DNA of 64,000 nt from Halorubrum distributum JCM 10118. GTDB taxonomy: Archaea; Halobacteriota; Halobacteria; Halobacteriales; Haloferacaceae. The number at the start of each line of letters is the position of its first letter. Positions within the stretch are counted from its first letter, which is position 1. The position numbers and the translations under genes are program-made. Below the pieces are notes generated by a model. The model was not told where the DNA came from. It saw nothing but the letters and a program-made list of their open reading frames with translations, and did not search any database. The stretch spans positions 1 through 64,000 of the forward strand of contig NZ_AOJN01000015.1 in NCBI RefSeq assembly GCF_000337335.1, given 5' to 3'. Positions 42,260 through 52,168 of the stretch are shown in pieces.

Positions 42260-44032
42260 ATGGACGACGAACTCCGCGAACGCGTCGCGGCGGCCGGCGA
42301 GGCCGCGGCGCTTTTCAACGCGCTCAAGCACGGCAGCGACCCGGACGTGGGCGCGATCATGGGCCCGATTATGGGCGAGAACCCCGAGTTCCGCCCGCAC
42401 GGCGACGAGATTCCGGGCGTCCTCGCGCCGGTCCTCGACGAGGTCGGCGAGATGGACGAGGCGGCCCGCCGGGAGCGGCTCGGCGAGCTCGCGCCCGAGA
42501 AGCTCGCGGAGCTGGAGGCGGACGAGGAGGAAGACGAGCACGTCCTCCCCGACCTCCCGAACGCCGAGGACGGCGAGGTCGTGATGCGCGCCGCGCCGAA
42601 CCCGAACGGCCCGTGGCACGTCGGCCACGCGCGCATGCCCGCCGTCATCGGCACGTACAAGGAGCGCTACGACGGCGAGTTCATCTGCCGGTTCGACGAC
42701 ACCGACCCGGAGACGAAGCGCCCCGACCTCGACGCGTACGACGCCATCCTGGAGGACATCGAGTACCTCGGCTTCGAGCCGGACCGCGTGCTGAAGGCGT
42801 CGGACCGGCTGGAGACGTACTACGATCACGCCCGCGACCTAATTGACCTCGGGGGCGCGTACACCTGCTCGTGTTCCGGCGACGACTTCTCCGAGCTGAA
42901 GAACGCGGGCGAGGCGTGTCCGCATCGCGAGAAGGACCTCGAGACGGTTCACGAGGAGTTCGCGGCGATGGTCGACGGCGAGTACGACTCCGGCGAGATG
43001 GTCCTGCGGGTGAAGACCGACATCGAACACAAGAACCCCGCGCTGCGCGACTGGGTCGCGTTCCGGATGATCGACACGCCGCACCCGCGCGAGGCGGCCA
43101 GCGAGTACCGCTGCTGGCCCATGCTCGACTTCCAGTCGGGCGTCGACGACCACCTCACCGGCGTTACGCACATCATCCGCGGTATCGACCTCCAGGACTC
43201 CGCGAAGCGCCAGCGGTTCGTCTACGACTACTTCGACTGGGAGTACCCCGAGGTGCTCCACTGGGGCCACGTCCAGGTCGACGAGTACGACGTGAAGCTG
43301 TCGACGTCGACGATCAAGGGCCTCATCGAGGACGGCGAGCTCACCGGCTGGGACGACCCGCGCGCACCGACCATCCAGTCGATGCGCCGACGCGGAATCC
43401 GGGGGCAGGCCCTCGTCGACTCGATGACGGAGCTCGGGATGTCCACCTCCGACGTCGACCTCGCGATGTCGTCCGTCTACGCCAACAACCGCGACCTGGT
43501 CGACGACGACGCGAACCGCTACTTCTTCGTCCGCGACCGCGAGGACGCGCCCGCCGTGGAGCTGCCGGTCGTCGACGGCGACGCGCCCGCGCCCGAGGCG
43601 GGTCACCCGCGATTCCACCCCGAACACCCGGACCGGGGCGAGCGCGAGGTGCCCGCCGGCCGCGTCGTCGTCGAGTCCCCGGACCTCCCGGACGAGGGCG
43701 AGCGCGTCTGGCTGAAGGGGTACGGTCCCGTCCGCCACGAGGGCGACCAGTTGGCCTTCCTCGACGCCGACATCGAGATCGTCCGCGAGGGCGACGTGGA
43801 CGTGATCCACTGGGCGCCGGCCGACGAGGGACTCGAGACGCTCCTCCGGACGGTCGACGGCGACGTGCGCGGGATCGCGGAGCCCGCGGTCGCCGACGTC
43901 GACCCCGACGCGGTCGTCCAGTTCGTGCGCGTCGGCTTCGCCCGGATCGACGCGTTCGACCCCGAGGCGACCGACGAGGACGACGGCCCTGACGGCTCCG
44001 AGGACGTGCTGGCGTACTACGCGCATCCGTAA
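42260..44032 (+). CDS. gltX: Glutamyl-tRNA synthetase, archaeal (GlnRS-like barrel) type
   Basis: The enzyme charges tRNA-Glu and, as a non-discriminating enzyme in archaea, also tRNA-Gln for later amidation. The 590-residue protein has a helical N-terminal domain (1-100). The catalytic Rossmann domain has HVGH at 120-123 within APNPNGPWHVGHAR, the KMSKS-equivalent is KLSTS at 346-350, and a C-terminal beta-barrel anticodon domain follows. Two low-complexity acidic stretches (about 85-95 and 570-580) suit a halophile. The start lies about 27 nt after the TATA-like box. Confidence 0.95.
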   Translation: MDDELRERVAAAGEAAALFNALKHGSDPDVGAIMGPIMGENPEFRPHGDEIPGVLAPVLDEVGEMDEAARRERLGELAPEKLAELEADEEEDEHVLPDLPNAEDGEVVMRAAPNPNGPWHVGHARMPAVIGTYKERYDGEFICRFDDTDPETKRPDLDAYDAILEDIEYLGFEPDRVLKASDRLETYYDHARDLIDLGGAYTCSCSGDDFSELKNAGEACPHREKDLETVHEEFAAMVDGEYDSGEMVLRVKTDIEHKNPALRDWVAFRMIDTPHPREAASEYRCWPMLDFQSGVDDHLTGVTHIIRGIDLQDSAKRQRFVYDYFDWEYPEVLHWGHVQVDEYDVKLSTSTIKGLIEDGELTGWDDPRAPTIQSMRRRGIRGQALVDSMTELGMSTSDVDLAMSSVYANNRDLVDDDANRYFFVRDREDAPAVELPVVDGDAPAPEAGHPRFHPEHPDRGEREVPAGRVVVESPDLPDEGERVWLKGYGPVRHEGDQLAFLDADIEIVREGDVDVIHWAPADEGLETLLRTVDGDVRGIAEPAVADVDPDAVVQFVRVGFARIDAFDPEATDEDDGPDGSEDVLAYYAHP

Positions 44033-44091
44033 TCCGTCGCTCGCCCGGCCGGAGCGCCTCGCCGGGCCGACCGAATCCGTTCGTCGGGTAA

Positions 44092-44454
<363 letters not shown>

Positions 44455-44501
44455 GTGATCGTTGTCGGCGTGGTGTCGACTTCTCTCGTCCGAGTTGCTC
44501 G

Positions 44502-44870
44502 TTTATAAACCGCTAACCGTGGATCGGCGATGAACACCGCCAAATCCCCAGCCGCTCGGCTGTACGTGGTCGCCTGTGGAACCGCGGTGAACACCGCCAA
44601 AGCCCCAGTCGCGAGGCCGCCGTACGCTCGCTGCGCTCCTCGCTCAGTCGCTGATACTCCTTCGCTGCGGTGCTTGCGTCGCCTACGGCGGCCTCGCGAC
44701 TGCCCCTTTGACTCCCACCCCGACCGCACAGCACCGCACCTCAGGCCTCCCCAACCTCGCCGCTCGCTCCCTCCGGTCGCTCGCGGCGTCCCTCGCGCGT
44801 GCGACTCGCGGCCTCCGCTTCGCTCCGGCCGCTCGCCGGCACGCGCCACCGCGGATCTATTTATAAATAG
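44502..44870 (-). repeat. Structured intergenic element, copy 4, with 57-nt tandem unit
   Basis: Read on the minus strand, the 14-bp palindrome CTATTTATAAATAG (44857-44870) precedes P1: GCGTGC (complement of 44839-44844) with GCACGC (of 44797-44802), enclosing GCGGCC/GGCCGC. P2 is CGCCGC/GCGGCG (44783-44788, 44758-44763). P3 is a 19-bp perfect stem (44684-44702 with 44606-44624) starting CAGTCG and closing CGACTG. Two compensatory base changes separate it from CAGCCG/CGGCTG elsewhere. GGG/GGG and AAAG/CTTT are retained. A second copy of the 3' segment (44521-44553) lies exactly 57 nt from the first (44578-44610). TTTATAA at 44502-44508 ends it. Both flanking genes converge on it. 44455-44501 hold only A/T boxes. 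Confidence 0.87.
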
Positions 44871-44885
44871 TCGCCGCCGGCTCGT

Positions 44886-47216
44886 TCACCCGTTTATAAA
44901 TCGCTCCCGCTCCTCGCGCGCAAACTCGGTGCCGTACCGCTCCACTATCGGGACGAAGGCGTCGCCGAGCGCGCGCATACACGCGCTCGTCGAGACGAAC
45001 TCCAGTTCGTTTGCGACCTCCTCCCACGGCCGGCCCTGAAGCACCTTCCGGACGAGCAGGCGCTCCTCGCGGTCGTCGAGGCCGACGCCGTCGCCGCCGC
45101 TCCCCTCGATCAGCGTCGCGAGCGCGAGGTCGCGGAACGCGCCGGGCGCGGTGTCGTACATCCCCGGGCCGACCGACGCGCCGACGACGGAGCGCCACTC
45201 GGTCTCGGTGAGGTCGACCGGGGTCGGGCCGGAACACGCGCGGAGCGCGCCGCGGACAACGTCGGGGTCGACGTCGCGGTGCGCGTCCGAGAGCCCGTCG
45301 CGCTCGCGGTCCCGGAAGGCGATCGCGTGGCGGTCCAGCAGGTCGCGGCCCGCATCGGTCTCCGGGCGGAGCATGATCGCGGAGTACTCGCCGGAGGCGT
45401 CGTTGCGGCTCGTCGAGAGGTGGACGGTCCGGTAGCCCGCCCGGCGCCAGAAGCGGAGCAGCCGCGGCGTCGCGCCGTAGCCGACCGAGAAGTAGTCGAC
45501 GCCGTCCGCGTCCCCCTCGTCCCCGCCCACGAACTCCGCGTGGACCTCGTCGAGCAGCCGCGAGCCGAACCCCGCGTCCCGGAGCGCGTGGTGGGTCGCG
45601 ATCCGGACCGTCCGCAGGCCGCGCGGCGCGGCGGCCGCCTCGTCGCGCAGCTGGCTCGTGAGCACGTCCGGCACCATGTTGCCCCGAACGCGCTCGCCCT
45701 CGTACATCCCGCGCCGCGTCTCGGCGTCGAGCCCGCCCTCCCGCGCGAGGAGCGCGACCGCGACCACGCGGCCGTCCGCGACGAGCGCGCGCGCGACGAG
45801 GTTCGGTGCGTCGAGCAAGCGCGCGAGGTCGTTTGGCTCGGTCCGGTAGTGCGCGGCGACGAGCAGCCCGAACGCCTCGCCGAGCAGCGTTTCGTCCGCG
45901 AGCAGGTCGTCCGGGTCGAGCGCGCGGTACGTCGCCTCGTCGGCGGACGCGCCGGATACGGCCGCGTCGACCGCGGGGCGGGCGTCGAGCAGGAGCGCGC
46001 GCGACGCCCACGCTTCCACCGGGTCGTTCCGCGCGTACCGGATCGGCTCGTCGAGCCGGACGTCGCTGACCGCGAACCGCGAGCCGAGCAGCCGCTCGCG
46101 GAACCGCACCGAGAACCCGCGGCCCGCCCCCTCGTAGCCGTGGACCGTCGTGCAGAACGCGACCGCGGGCGCGTCGAGGAACCCCTCCAGCAGCCGTACC
46201 GGGAGCGCCGCCGCCTCGTCGACGACGACCGCGTCCGCCTCGGCCGCGGCTTCGGCCGCGGCCGCGGGCGGCAGGAAGCGAACGCGACCGCCGGCCGGCG
46301 TCCGGAGGTCGCGCTCGTCCGCGTCGCCGGCGCGGTCGCCCTTGCCTCCGCCGCCGTTCCCGTCCGTCTCGCTTCCGATCAGTTCCCGGGCTCGCGCAAA
46401 CACCTCCGCGGCGTTCCGGAACGCGGGCGCGGTGACGAGCACGTCGCGGCCCGCGAGCGCGAGCGACCCCGCCGCCAGCCCGGCCGCGCTCGACTTCCCG
46501 CGCCCGCGGTCCGACTCGACCACGACGGCCGAGCCGGGGTCGGCGAGCGACTCGAACGCCCGCACCGCCCGCGCCTGATCGTCCGTGAGACAGGCGCCGT
46601 AGGCGCCCACGGGGAACGTCGCGGCCGGCGGCGCGCTCGGCGGGTCGGCGGCGGCGTCGACCGCGTCGTCGGCACGCTCGGCTGTCTGGTCCCCGGTGAG
46701 TCCGTCGCGCTCTACGATGTCTTCGGCGGCCTCGTCGCCGAGCGCGACGACCGCGATCCCGGGGTGCGTCCGGAGCGTCGCGACGAGGCGCTCGCGGAAC
46801 CGTCCCGTCACGCCCTCGATTCCGTACGGCGGCACCGCGAGCGAGTCGTCGAAGCGGTCGCGGGTCGCCGGCCACTCGTCGAGCGCGGGCGTCAGGAGGA
46901 CCAGGAGCCCGCCGCCGTCGACCGCGCCGACGGCGCGGCCGAGCGCGTTCGGGACGAACTGCTCGTGGCAGTCGAGGACGACCGCCTCGCGGGTGCGCCC
47001 CAGAAGCTCGTCGGCGTTCCGCGGACGGACTTCCTCGAAGCGGAACCCCTCTTGCGTCGAGACGAGCGAGACATCCCCGTCGCCGACGCCGAGCGCCTCG
47101 ACCGCGTCGTAGGCGGCGTCGAGGGCGCGGTCGCGGTCTCCCGCGAGCACGAGGACGCGCCGCTCGTTCGTTCGCTCGGCCTCGGCGCGCAGGTCGCGCG
47201 CGACTCCCGCGATCAT
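44886..47216 (-). CDS. tmcA: tRNA(Met) cytidine acetyltransferase TmcA
   Basis: TmcA places N4-acetylcytidine on RNA with acetyl-CoA and ATP; archaeal members modify tRNA and often rRNA. In the 776-residue protein, DUF1726 is at the N-terminus and the helicase-like RecD domain has Walker A ESDRGRGKSSA (about 235-245) and Walker B VVVDEAAALP (about 330-339). The GNAT acetyltransferase domain spans about 440-620 (RTVRIATHHALRDAGFGSRLL, YFSVGYGATPRLLRFWRRAGY). The C-terminal tRNA-binding domain follows. A Gly-rich insert (about 281-300) lies in the helicase domain. Its last codons (FING) contain TTTATAAAC, bordering the repeat element. Confidence 0.94.
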   Translation of the reverse strand: MIAGVARDLRAEAERTNERRVLVLAGDRDRALDAAYDAVEALGVGDGDVSLVSTQEGFRFEEVRPRNADELLGRTREAVVLDCHEQFVPNALGRAVGAVDGGGLLVLLTPALDEWPATRDRFDDSLAVPPYGIEGVTGRFRERLVATLRTHPGIAVVALGDEAAEDIVERDGLTGDQTAERADDAVDAAADPPSAPPAATFPVGAYGACLTDDQARAVRAFESLADPGSAVVVESDRGRGKSSAAGLAAGSLALAGRDVLVTAPAFRNAAEVFARARELIGSETDGNGGGGKGDRAGDADERDLRTPAGGRVRFLPPAAAAEAAAEADAVVVDEAAALPVRLLEGFLDAPAVAFCTTVHGYEGAGRGFSVRFRERLLGSRFAVSDVRLDEPIRYARNDPVEAWASRALLLDARPAVDAAVSGASADEATYRALDPDDLLADETLLGEAFGLLVAAHYRTEPNDLARLLDAPNLVARALVADGRVVAVALLAREGGLDAETRRGMYEGERVRGNMVPDVLTSQLRDEAAAAPRGLRTVRIATHHALRDAGFGSRLLDEVHAEFVGGDEGDADGVDYFSVGYGATPRLLRFWRRAGYRTVHLSTSRNDASGEYSAIMLRPETDAGRDLLDRHAIAFRDRERDGLSDAHRDVDPDVVRGALRACSGPTPVDLTETEWRSVVGASVGPGMYDTAPGAFRDLALATLIEGSGGDGVGLDDREERLLVRKVLQGRPWEEVANELEFVSTSACMRALGDAFVPIVERYGTEFAREERERFING

Positions 47217-47344
47217 CTCTTCGTCGTTGCCGAGGCGGGGAGATGTGTCTTGCCCTCCGGGCCGGCGTGGCCCCCGTTCTGGGCCACTTCGGTGTTGCCC
47301 GCGAAGGCGGGAGGCTTACGGACGCTCGGCGCGTCGCTCCGGGT

Positions 47345-47791
47345 ATGACCACGGTCACGCTCATCGGGACGCGGCTCGCGGACGTCGGCCGCGAGTTCGT
47401 CTACGAGGGGGAATCGGCCGACTGCGAGGGGTGCCCCTACCGCGGCCAGTGCCTCAACCTCTCCGAGGGCACCCGGTATCGGGTGACCGGGATCCGCGAG
47501 AATGCGCAGACGCTCGACTGCGCGGTCCACGACGCCGGCGTCCGTGCGGTCGAGGTCGAGCCCGCGTCGGTCCCCGCCAACGTCCCGTCGAAGCGCGCGT
47601 ACGCCGGGAGCAAGGCGTCGCTCGCGGGCCCCTGCCCGCACACCGAGTGCCCGAGCCACGGCTACTGCGTCCCCGACGGCGCCGACTTCGACGAGGAGCG
47701 CGTCATCGACCAGGTGCTCGGCGAGCCCCCGCACGAGACGTGCGCGCTCGGCCGCGACCTGACGCTCGTGGAGTTCCGCGCGGAGGACTGA
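47345..47791 (+). CDS. UPF0179 family cysteine-rich protein
   Basis: The protein has 148 residues. EGESADCEGCPYRGQCLNLSEGTRYRV (about 19-45) and PCPHTECPSHGYCVPDG (about 96-112) carry six to seven conserved cysteines, plausibly an Fe-S or zinc site. This archaeal family, found also in methanogens, has no known function. It is divergent from tmcA over 128 bp. ATG 47345 has a CTTACGG box about 25-32 nt upstream. Confidence 0.85.
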   Translation: MTTVTLIGTRLADVGREFVYEGESADCEGCPYRGQCLNLSEGTRYRVTGIRENAQTLDCAVHDAGVRAVEVEPASVPANVPSKRAYAGSKASLAGPCPHTECPSHGYCVPDGADFDEERVIDQVLGEPPHETCALGRDLTLVEFRAED

Positions 47792-47815
47792 GAAGTCGGC
47801 AGATCGACCGCCCGC

Positions 47816-48541
47816 CTACAGCGACGTGATCGCGTTCAGCGTGATCCGGATCGCGCGCTCGACGTTGTCCTTCGCCTTCGCCGGCAGTTCGTCATCGGAG
47901 TCCGCGCCCTTCTGTGACCCCGCGACGAGGTTGCCGTCGACGGTGCAGATGGCGCCCGCCGCGAGCCCCTTGCGCCGCGCGAGCGAGAAGACGGTCGCCG
48001 CCTCCATCTCGATCGCGAGCAGGTTCGCGTCGTTCCAGTCCTCCACGTACTCGTCGTCCTCGTTGTAGAACGCGTCGTCGGAGACGATCGGCCCGACGTG
48101 GATCTCCTCGTCGTTGTCCTCGGCCGCCCCGACCAGTCCCGTGAGTACGTCGTAGTCCGGGACGGCCGGGTAGTTCGGGGACTCGTAGCGCTTGCTCGTC
48201 CCCTCCTCCTTGGCCGCGCCCGTCGCGACGACCATGTCGCCGACCTCCATGTCGGGCTGGAGCGCCCCGCAGGTGCCACACCGGACGAACGTCTCGACGC
48301 CGACCCGCGAGAGCTCCTCGACGGCGATGGCCGCCGATGGGCAGCCGATCCCGGTCGAGCAGATCGTGAGGTCGGTCCCCTCGTAGCTCGCGTTCACGAT
48401 CTTGTACTCGCGGTTCTGCGCGACGACCTCGCTGTCGTCACAGAGGTCCGCGATTCGGTCGACGCGGCCGGGGTCGCCCGGGATGACCGCGATCTCGTGG
48501 ACGTCGCCCTCCTCGACCAGCAGGTGCGGCTGTTTCGCCAT
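47816..48541 (-). CDS. udp: Nucleoside phosphorylase (uridine phosphorylase-like)
   Basis: The enzyme splits nucleosides with phosphate in nucleoside salvage. The 241-residue protein has AVIPGDPGRVDRI (about 18-30), the phosphate loop STGIGCPSAAIAVEEL (about 61-76), RCGTCGALQPDMEVGDMVV and the ribose-binding LLAIEMEAATVFSLA (about 182-196). The EMEAA motif places it in the hexameric PNP/UDP family. Preference for uridine or purine nucleosides is not clear from sequence. It is convergent with the UPF0179 gene. Confidence 0.9.
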   Translation of the reverse strand: MAKQPHLLVEEGDVHEIAVIPGDPGRVDRIADLCDDSEVVAQNREYKIVNASYEGTDLTICSTGIGCPSAAIAVEELSRVGVETFVRCGTCGALQPDMEVGDMVVATGAAKEEGTSKRYESPNYPAVPDYDVLTGLVGAAEDNDEEIHVGPIVSDDAFYNEDDEYVEDWNDANLLAIEMEAATVFSLARRKGLAAGAICTVDGNLVAGSQKGADSDDELPAKAKDNVERAIRITLNAITSL

Positions 48542-48762
48542 ACGCGCGGCAACAGCCGCCGCGCGCAAAAACGGACCGGTCGGCGGGCGGGAAAAGCGCG
48601 CGACATGTCCGGAGACTCGCGAGACTGCGTCGACGACCCGAGCTACGGCCCCGGCGACCCTTTCGACGCCGTCCGTCCGCCCGCGGCGCGCTCCCGCCGA
48701 CCGCTCCGGTCGTCGAGAACGTCCGATACACTCTTACAATATCCCTTCAGCAAAACGCCTGT

Positions 48763-50043
48763 ATGAAGCCCTCCAAGACCAGCGGCACCGTAACCGACGA
48801 TTCGTCGCGGAAGTGCGAGACGTCACGGACGACGGAGAACGCGGGACGGAGAGCGTTCCTGACGGCGACCGCCGCCGGCGTCAGCGTCGGCCTCGGCGGC
48901 TGCCTCGGTGACGGTGACCGCTCCTTCTCGTCCGCCCCTTCGGGCTCGTGGCGGCAGTACATGCGGGACGAAGGCAACACGGGAGCGACGGGAGCGACCG
49001 CTCCGCCGCGCGGGAACCTCGCTTGGACGTCGAACGCGTTCACGCGCTGGTCGCCGGTCGCCGCCGACGGAGCGGTCTATATCGGCAACGTCGACCCGAA
49101 CCCGGGCCCGAAAATCGTCGGACTCGACGCGACGGACGGGTCCGAACGCTGGAGCGTCGACGTCGAGGAGGCGGACCACTACACGTCCGCCGTCGTCGGA
49201 GAGCTGTTGGTCGCCGCGTACGGAGACCGGGTCGTCGCGCTCGACCGCGAGTCGGGCGACCGGGAGTGGACCGACACGCTGTCCGGGACCGTGTCCCGAA
49301 CCGAGGTGACTGCCGTCCCCGCTGAATCCCTCGTGCTGGTTCCCGAAGCCTCCGATCGAGGCGCCACCCTCAGGGCGTTCGACGCCGCGACGGGAGCGCG
49401 ACGGTGGTCAGTTCCGCTCGCGGACCGCATCGTCGGCGCCCCGGCGGTCCGCGGTGACGAGGTCTTCGTCGCCTCGGAGTCGGCGCTGTATTGCCTCGAC
49501 ATCGCGGGCGGTGGCGAGGTCTGGAACCGGGGCGTCGAGAACGTCGCGCTCGGCCCGAGACCGACCGCCGACGGAATCGTCCTCGCCGCCGACGGGGACC
49601 TCGCCGTCCGCGACGGCGACGGCGGAGCGCATCTCCGGACGCTCGACGGCTACACCGACGAGGCCTACGGCGTGGCGCTCGCCGACGGAACCGCGTATTG
49701 GCTGACCGCCGAGGGCCTCGCAGCCGTCTCCGTCGAGGACGGTTCCGAGGAGTGGCGGCTCGACGCGCGGGGGTGTCAGGAGGGGCTCTGCGTCGGCCGT
49801 GACGCCGTCGTCGCCCCGGTCCAGTACGAGGAGTTCGATCTGGAGGTGGCGTGGCCCGCGGTCGCCGCGTTCGACCGCGAGACGGGCGACGTGCGCTGGT
49901 ACTATCACCTCGACGGGTTCGACGTGACGTTCACCACGCCCCCGGTGCTCGTCGACGGAGCGGTCTACCTCGCCGCCAACACGTTCGATAGCCTCGGCGC
50001 GCTCGGGGACGTCCCGCCCGAGGAGGAGCCCGGACTCCTCTGA
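48763..50043 (+). CDS. Tat-exported lipoprotein with PQQ-like beta-propeller
   Basis: The protein has 426 residues. The Tat motif GRRAFLT is at about 28-34, then hydrophobic AGVSVGLGG leads to lipobox cysteine C47 (LGGC). The mature protein is a repeat-built propeller. Units such as VVALDRESGDREW, LRAFDAATGARRW, LYCLDIAGGGEVW and VAAFDRETGDVRW carry the D...G...W signature of PQQ-binding-like blades. PQQ itself need not be bound. It is anchored outside the membrane. Homologues often assist cell-surface or redox proteins; the function here is unknown. A TATA-like box (TTACAATAT) is upstream of the start. Confidence 0.88.
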   Translation: MKPSKTSGTVTDDSSRKCETSRTTENAGRRAFLTATAAGVSVGLGGCLGDGDRSFSSAPSGSWRQYMRDEGNTGATGATAPPRGNLAWTSNAFTRWSPVAADGAVYIGNVDPNPGPKIVGLDATDGSERWSVDVEEADHYTSAVVGELLVAAYGDRVVALDRESGDREWTDTLSGTVSRTEVTAVPAESLVLVPEASDRGATLRAFDAATGARRWSVPLADRIVGAPAVRGDEVFVASESALYCLDIAGGGEVWNRGVENVALGPRPTADGIVLAADGDLAVRDGDGGAHLRTLDGYTDEAYGVALADGTAYWLTAEGLAAVSVEDGSEEWRLDARGCQEGLCVGRDAVVAPVQYEEFDLEVAWPAVAAFDRETGDVRWYYHLDGFDVTFTTPPVLVDGAVYLAANTFDSLGALGDVPPEEEPGLL

Positions 50044-50165
50044 CGCCCGAGCGCGCGCCGCGAAACTCGGACTTCTTCGAAGCTCCCGACAGGGGAGACC
50101 GGTCCCGGTACACGGCGAGTGTCGCACGCAGCGGAACGGTCGATCGAACGCGCAGACCAAATTTA

Positions 50166-50177
50166 ATATCGCGATAT
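50166..50177. promoter_or_regulatory. 12-bp perfect palindrome in an A/T patch
   Basis: ATATCGCGATAT lies in an otherwise GC-rich 236-bp gap, within the A/T-rich stretch 50158-50185. It is about 100 bp before the next gene's start. A protein-binding site is plausible; no further support. Confidence 0.4.
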
Positions 50178-50279
50178 GTGATTTACGCGCGCGCCGAGGC
50201 GCACGTCGTTCGCCCGCTTCACCGGCGTTCGCTCTCGGTGGACCGACCGCTTTATCGCCCGAAACCGCGAGGTTCGCGC

Positions 50280-50474
50280 ATGGTCGACACGGACGCTTCG
50301 GCGGACCTCGCCTCGACGCTCGGCGCCCTCACGGTCTCGTTCCTTCTCGTCACGCTCGTCGCCGGGACGCTGCTCGGCTTCAACTGGACGCAGGCGGTGC
50401 TCCTCGGCGGGTTCGCCGGCGTCGTGGCCGTCGCGTCGGCGTGGCTGACGGACCGGCGGGCGGGCGGCGACTGA
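50280..50474 (+). CDS. Small two-helix membrane protein
   Basis: The protein has 64 residues. Segments at about 14-33 (LGALTVSFLLVTLVAGTLLGF) and 39-56 (VLLGGFAGVVAVASAWL) span the membrane, with acidic and basic ends. TTTAT at about 50253-50257 is at leaderless distance from ATG 50280, better than the longer open frame. I do not recognise the family. Confidence 0.65.
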   Translation: MVDTDASADLASTLGALTVSFLLVTLVAGTLLGFNWTQAVLLGGFAGVVAVASAWLTDRRAGGD

Positions 50475-50571
50475 GCCGTCCCGTCTCCGGCCCTCCACCG
50501 CGCCCGCCCGAGTATCGCGACTGAGAGGTCGGACGGAGGATTTTATACCCGCTCGGCGACGATACCATACA

Positions 50572-52050
50572 ATGCGATTCAGTCGCGACCGTCGGGGCCA
50601 GTCGGTCGTGGTCGGGACGGTGATCCTGTTCGGGTTCCTGATCTTAGCGCTCTCGCTGTATCAGGTACAGATCGTCCCGCAAGAGAACGCGGAGGTAGAG
50701 TTCCAGCATTTCGAAGAGGTTCGCAACGACCTCGTTGACCTCCGAGCCGGTATTCTGACTGCGGGGCAAGCCGACACTCCTCAATTCAAATCAGTCGAGT
50801 TGGGGACGAACTCCCCGACCCGTCTCTTTGCGATCAATCCGCCTCCACCGACCGGCACGCTTCAGACTAGCGACGCGTACAATGTGACTATCACGAACGG
50901 TACGGAGACGGTAACGATCCCGTCTCGGTTCCTCAGTTACACTCCCGGGTACAACGAGCTGTCCCGGACGCCGACGCGGTACGACGGTTCCGTCCTCTAC
51001 CTCGACGGACGGGAACGGGGAGAGAACGTCGTGGTCATCGAGGAGCAGAGCCTCGTTGACGACGGGACGGTCCGTCTCACGGTGTTACAAAACGAGTACC
51101 GTCGCAGCGGGACGCAGCGGGCGACCGTCGAACTCTATCCGACCAACTCGACGTCCACCGACGGCATCCCGACCGGAGAAGTCAACATCACGATCCCGAC
51201 CCGACTCAACGCCTCGACGTACTGGGACGGGGCGATAGGCGACGAGAGCGTGTACACCGGGGTCGAGGACGACCGCTACGCCGAGGGCGTTCACGGACTC
51301 ACGCTTCGGGCAAACTCCGACGACACCCGCGTGAACACCGTCGGGATACAGGAGTCACCGAACGAGGGTCCGGTCAGGGAAAACGTCCGGTCGCCCTCGG
51401 CCGGGGATCCCGGTGACGACCCGACGCCCGACATCTCGATGCGCGTGGACGACCTCACCGACCGCAGGTCCAACAACCCAGATTTTTACGTCTCCTACGA
51501 CTACGGCGGGCAGTTCGACGAGATAGAGGTCTCGGCCACGAGCACGGAGTCCACCGCGCGAGTCACGAGATCGCTGTCCAGCGGCCGCAACGGAACCTCC
51601 CTCTCGCCGACCTTCGGTGACGGCCAAGAGTTCGCCGTGACGGTCAGGGCGATTCGTGGCGGACAGACCGTCGCGCAGCGAACGATTTACACCTTCGCCG
51701 ACACCCAGAACCCGATCGAAAACGACGACCTCTCGCGCTCCGACAGCGCGTCGATCGAGGACTACGTGATCGAAGACCAGTCGAACAAAAACGACGTGCG
51801 GTACCGGTTCAACTACGACGTCTCGCAGACCGGTTCCTTCTCCGAAGGGCGATTTTACGTCCTCAACCGAAACGGAAACGGGGCCTCCGGGTCGAGAAAC
51901 ACCACGGACCGAAGCGTCAACAATTTCCGGGTAGAGCCGGGAGACGGTACAAATACGCCGTACAAAGTGTCGATCCTCGTGCTCGACGCGAACGGCGTCG
52001 TCGTCGATAGCCGCACAGTCGACGACACCGCAGACGGGACCGACCCGTAA
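50572..52050 (+). CDS. Surface protein with type IV pilin-like N-terminus
   Basis: The protein has 492 residues. RDRRGQSVVVGTVILFGFLILALSLYQVQ at the start is a short basic leader and a single hydrophobic helix, resembling haloarchaeal pilin-like (class III signal) proteins. The remainder is extracellular, rich in Thr/Ser/Asn, with several N-glycosylation sequons (NTT, NGT, NST, NIT, NAS, NRT-type). Codons such as AAT, ATA and TTT are used more freely than in neighbouring genes, so local GC is lower, a hint of faster evolution or transfer. TTTTATAC precedes it by about 25-30 nt. It is followed by a second pilin-like gene 118 bp on. No pilin-assembly ATPase or membrane-pore gene is in the window. 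Confidence 0.75.
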   Translation: MRFSRDRRGQSVVVGTVILFGFLILALSLYQVQIVPQENAEVEFQHFEEVRNDLVDLRAGILTAGQADTPQFKSVELGTNSPTRLFAINPPPPTGTLQTSDAYNVTITNGTETVTIPSRFLSYTPGYNELSRTPTRYDGSVLYLDGRERGENVVVIEEQSLVDDGTVRLTVLQNEYRRSGTQRATVELYPTNSTSTDGIPTGEVNITIPTRLNASTYWDGAIGDESVYTGVEDDRYAEGVHGLTLRANSDDTRVNTVGIQESPNEGPVRENVRSPSAGDPGDDPTPDISMRVDDLTDRRSNNPDFYVSYDYGGQFDEIEVSATSTESTARVTRSLSSGRNGTSLSPTFGDGQEFAVTVRAIRGGQTVAQRTIYTFADTQNPIENDDLSRSDSASIEDYVIEDQSNKNDVRYRFNYDVSQTGSFSEGRFYVLNRNGNGASGSRNTTDRSVNNFRVEPGDGTNTPYKVSILVLDANGVVVDSRTVDDTADGTDP

Positions 52051-52168
52051 CCGTTGCCCGGCCCTCCTGGCACCGGCTCCAGCTTCTGTCACAGTTATCA
52101 CAGTTAATAGACGGGTGCGGACTGTAATGTACCACTCCGCGTAAGTCGGCACAGCCAGCGCTCTCACG

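Noticed and set aside
45279-47348. 689-codon plus-strand frame opposite tmcA, and similar long frames opposite ppc (56648-59164) and cdc48 (7257-9089)
   Set aside because: These are shadows of strong minus-strand genes; the translations are repetitive and charged without conserved blocks.
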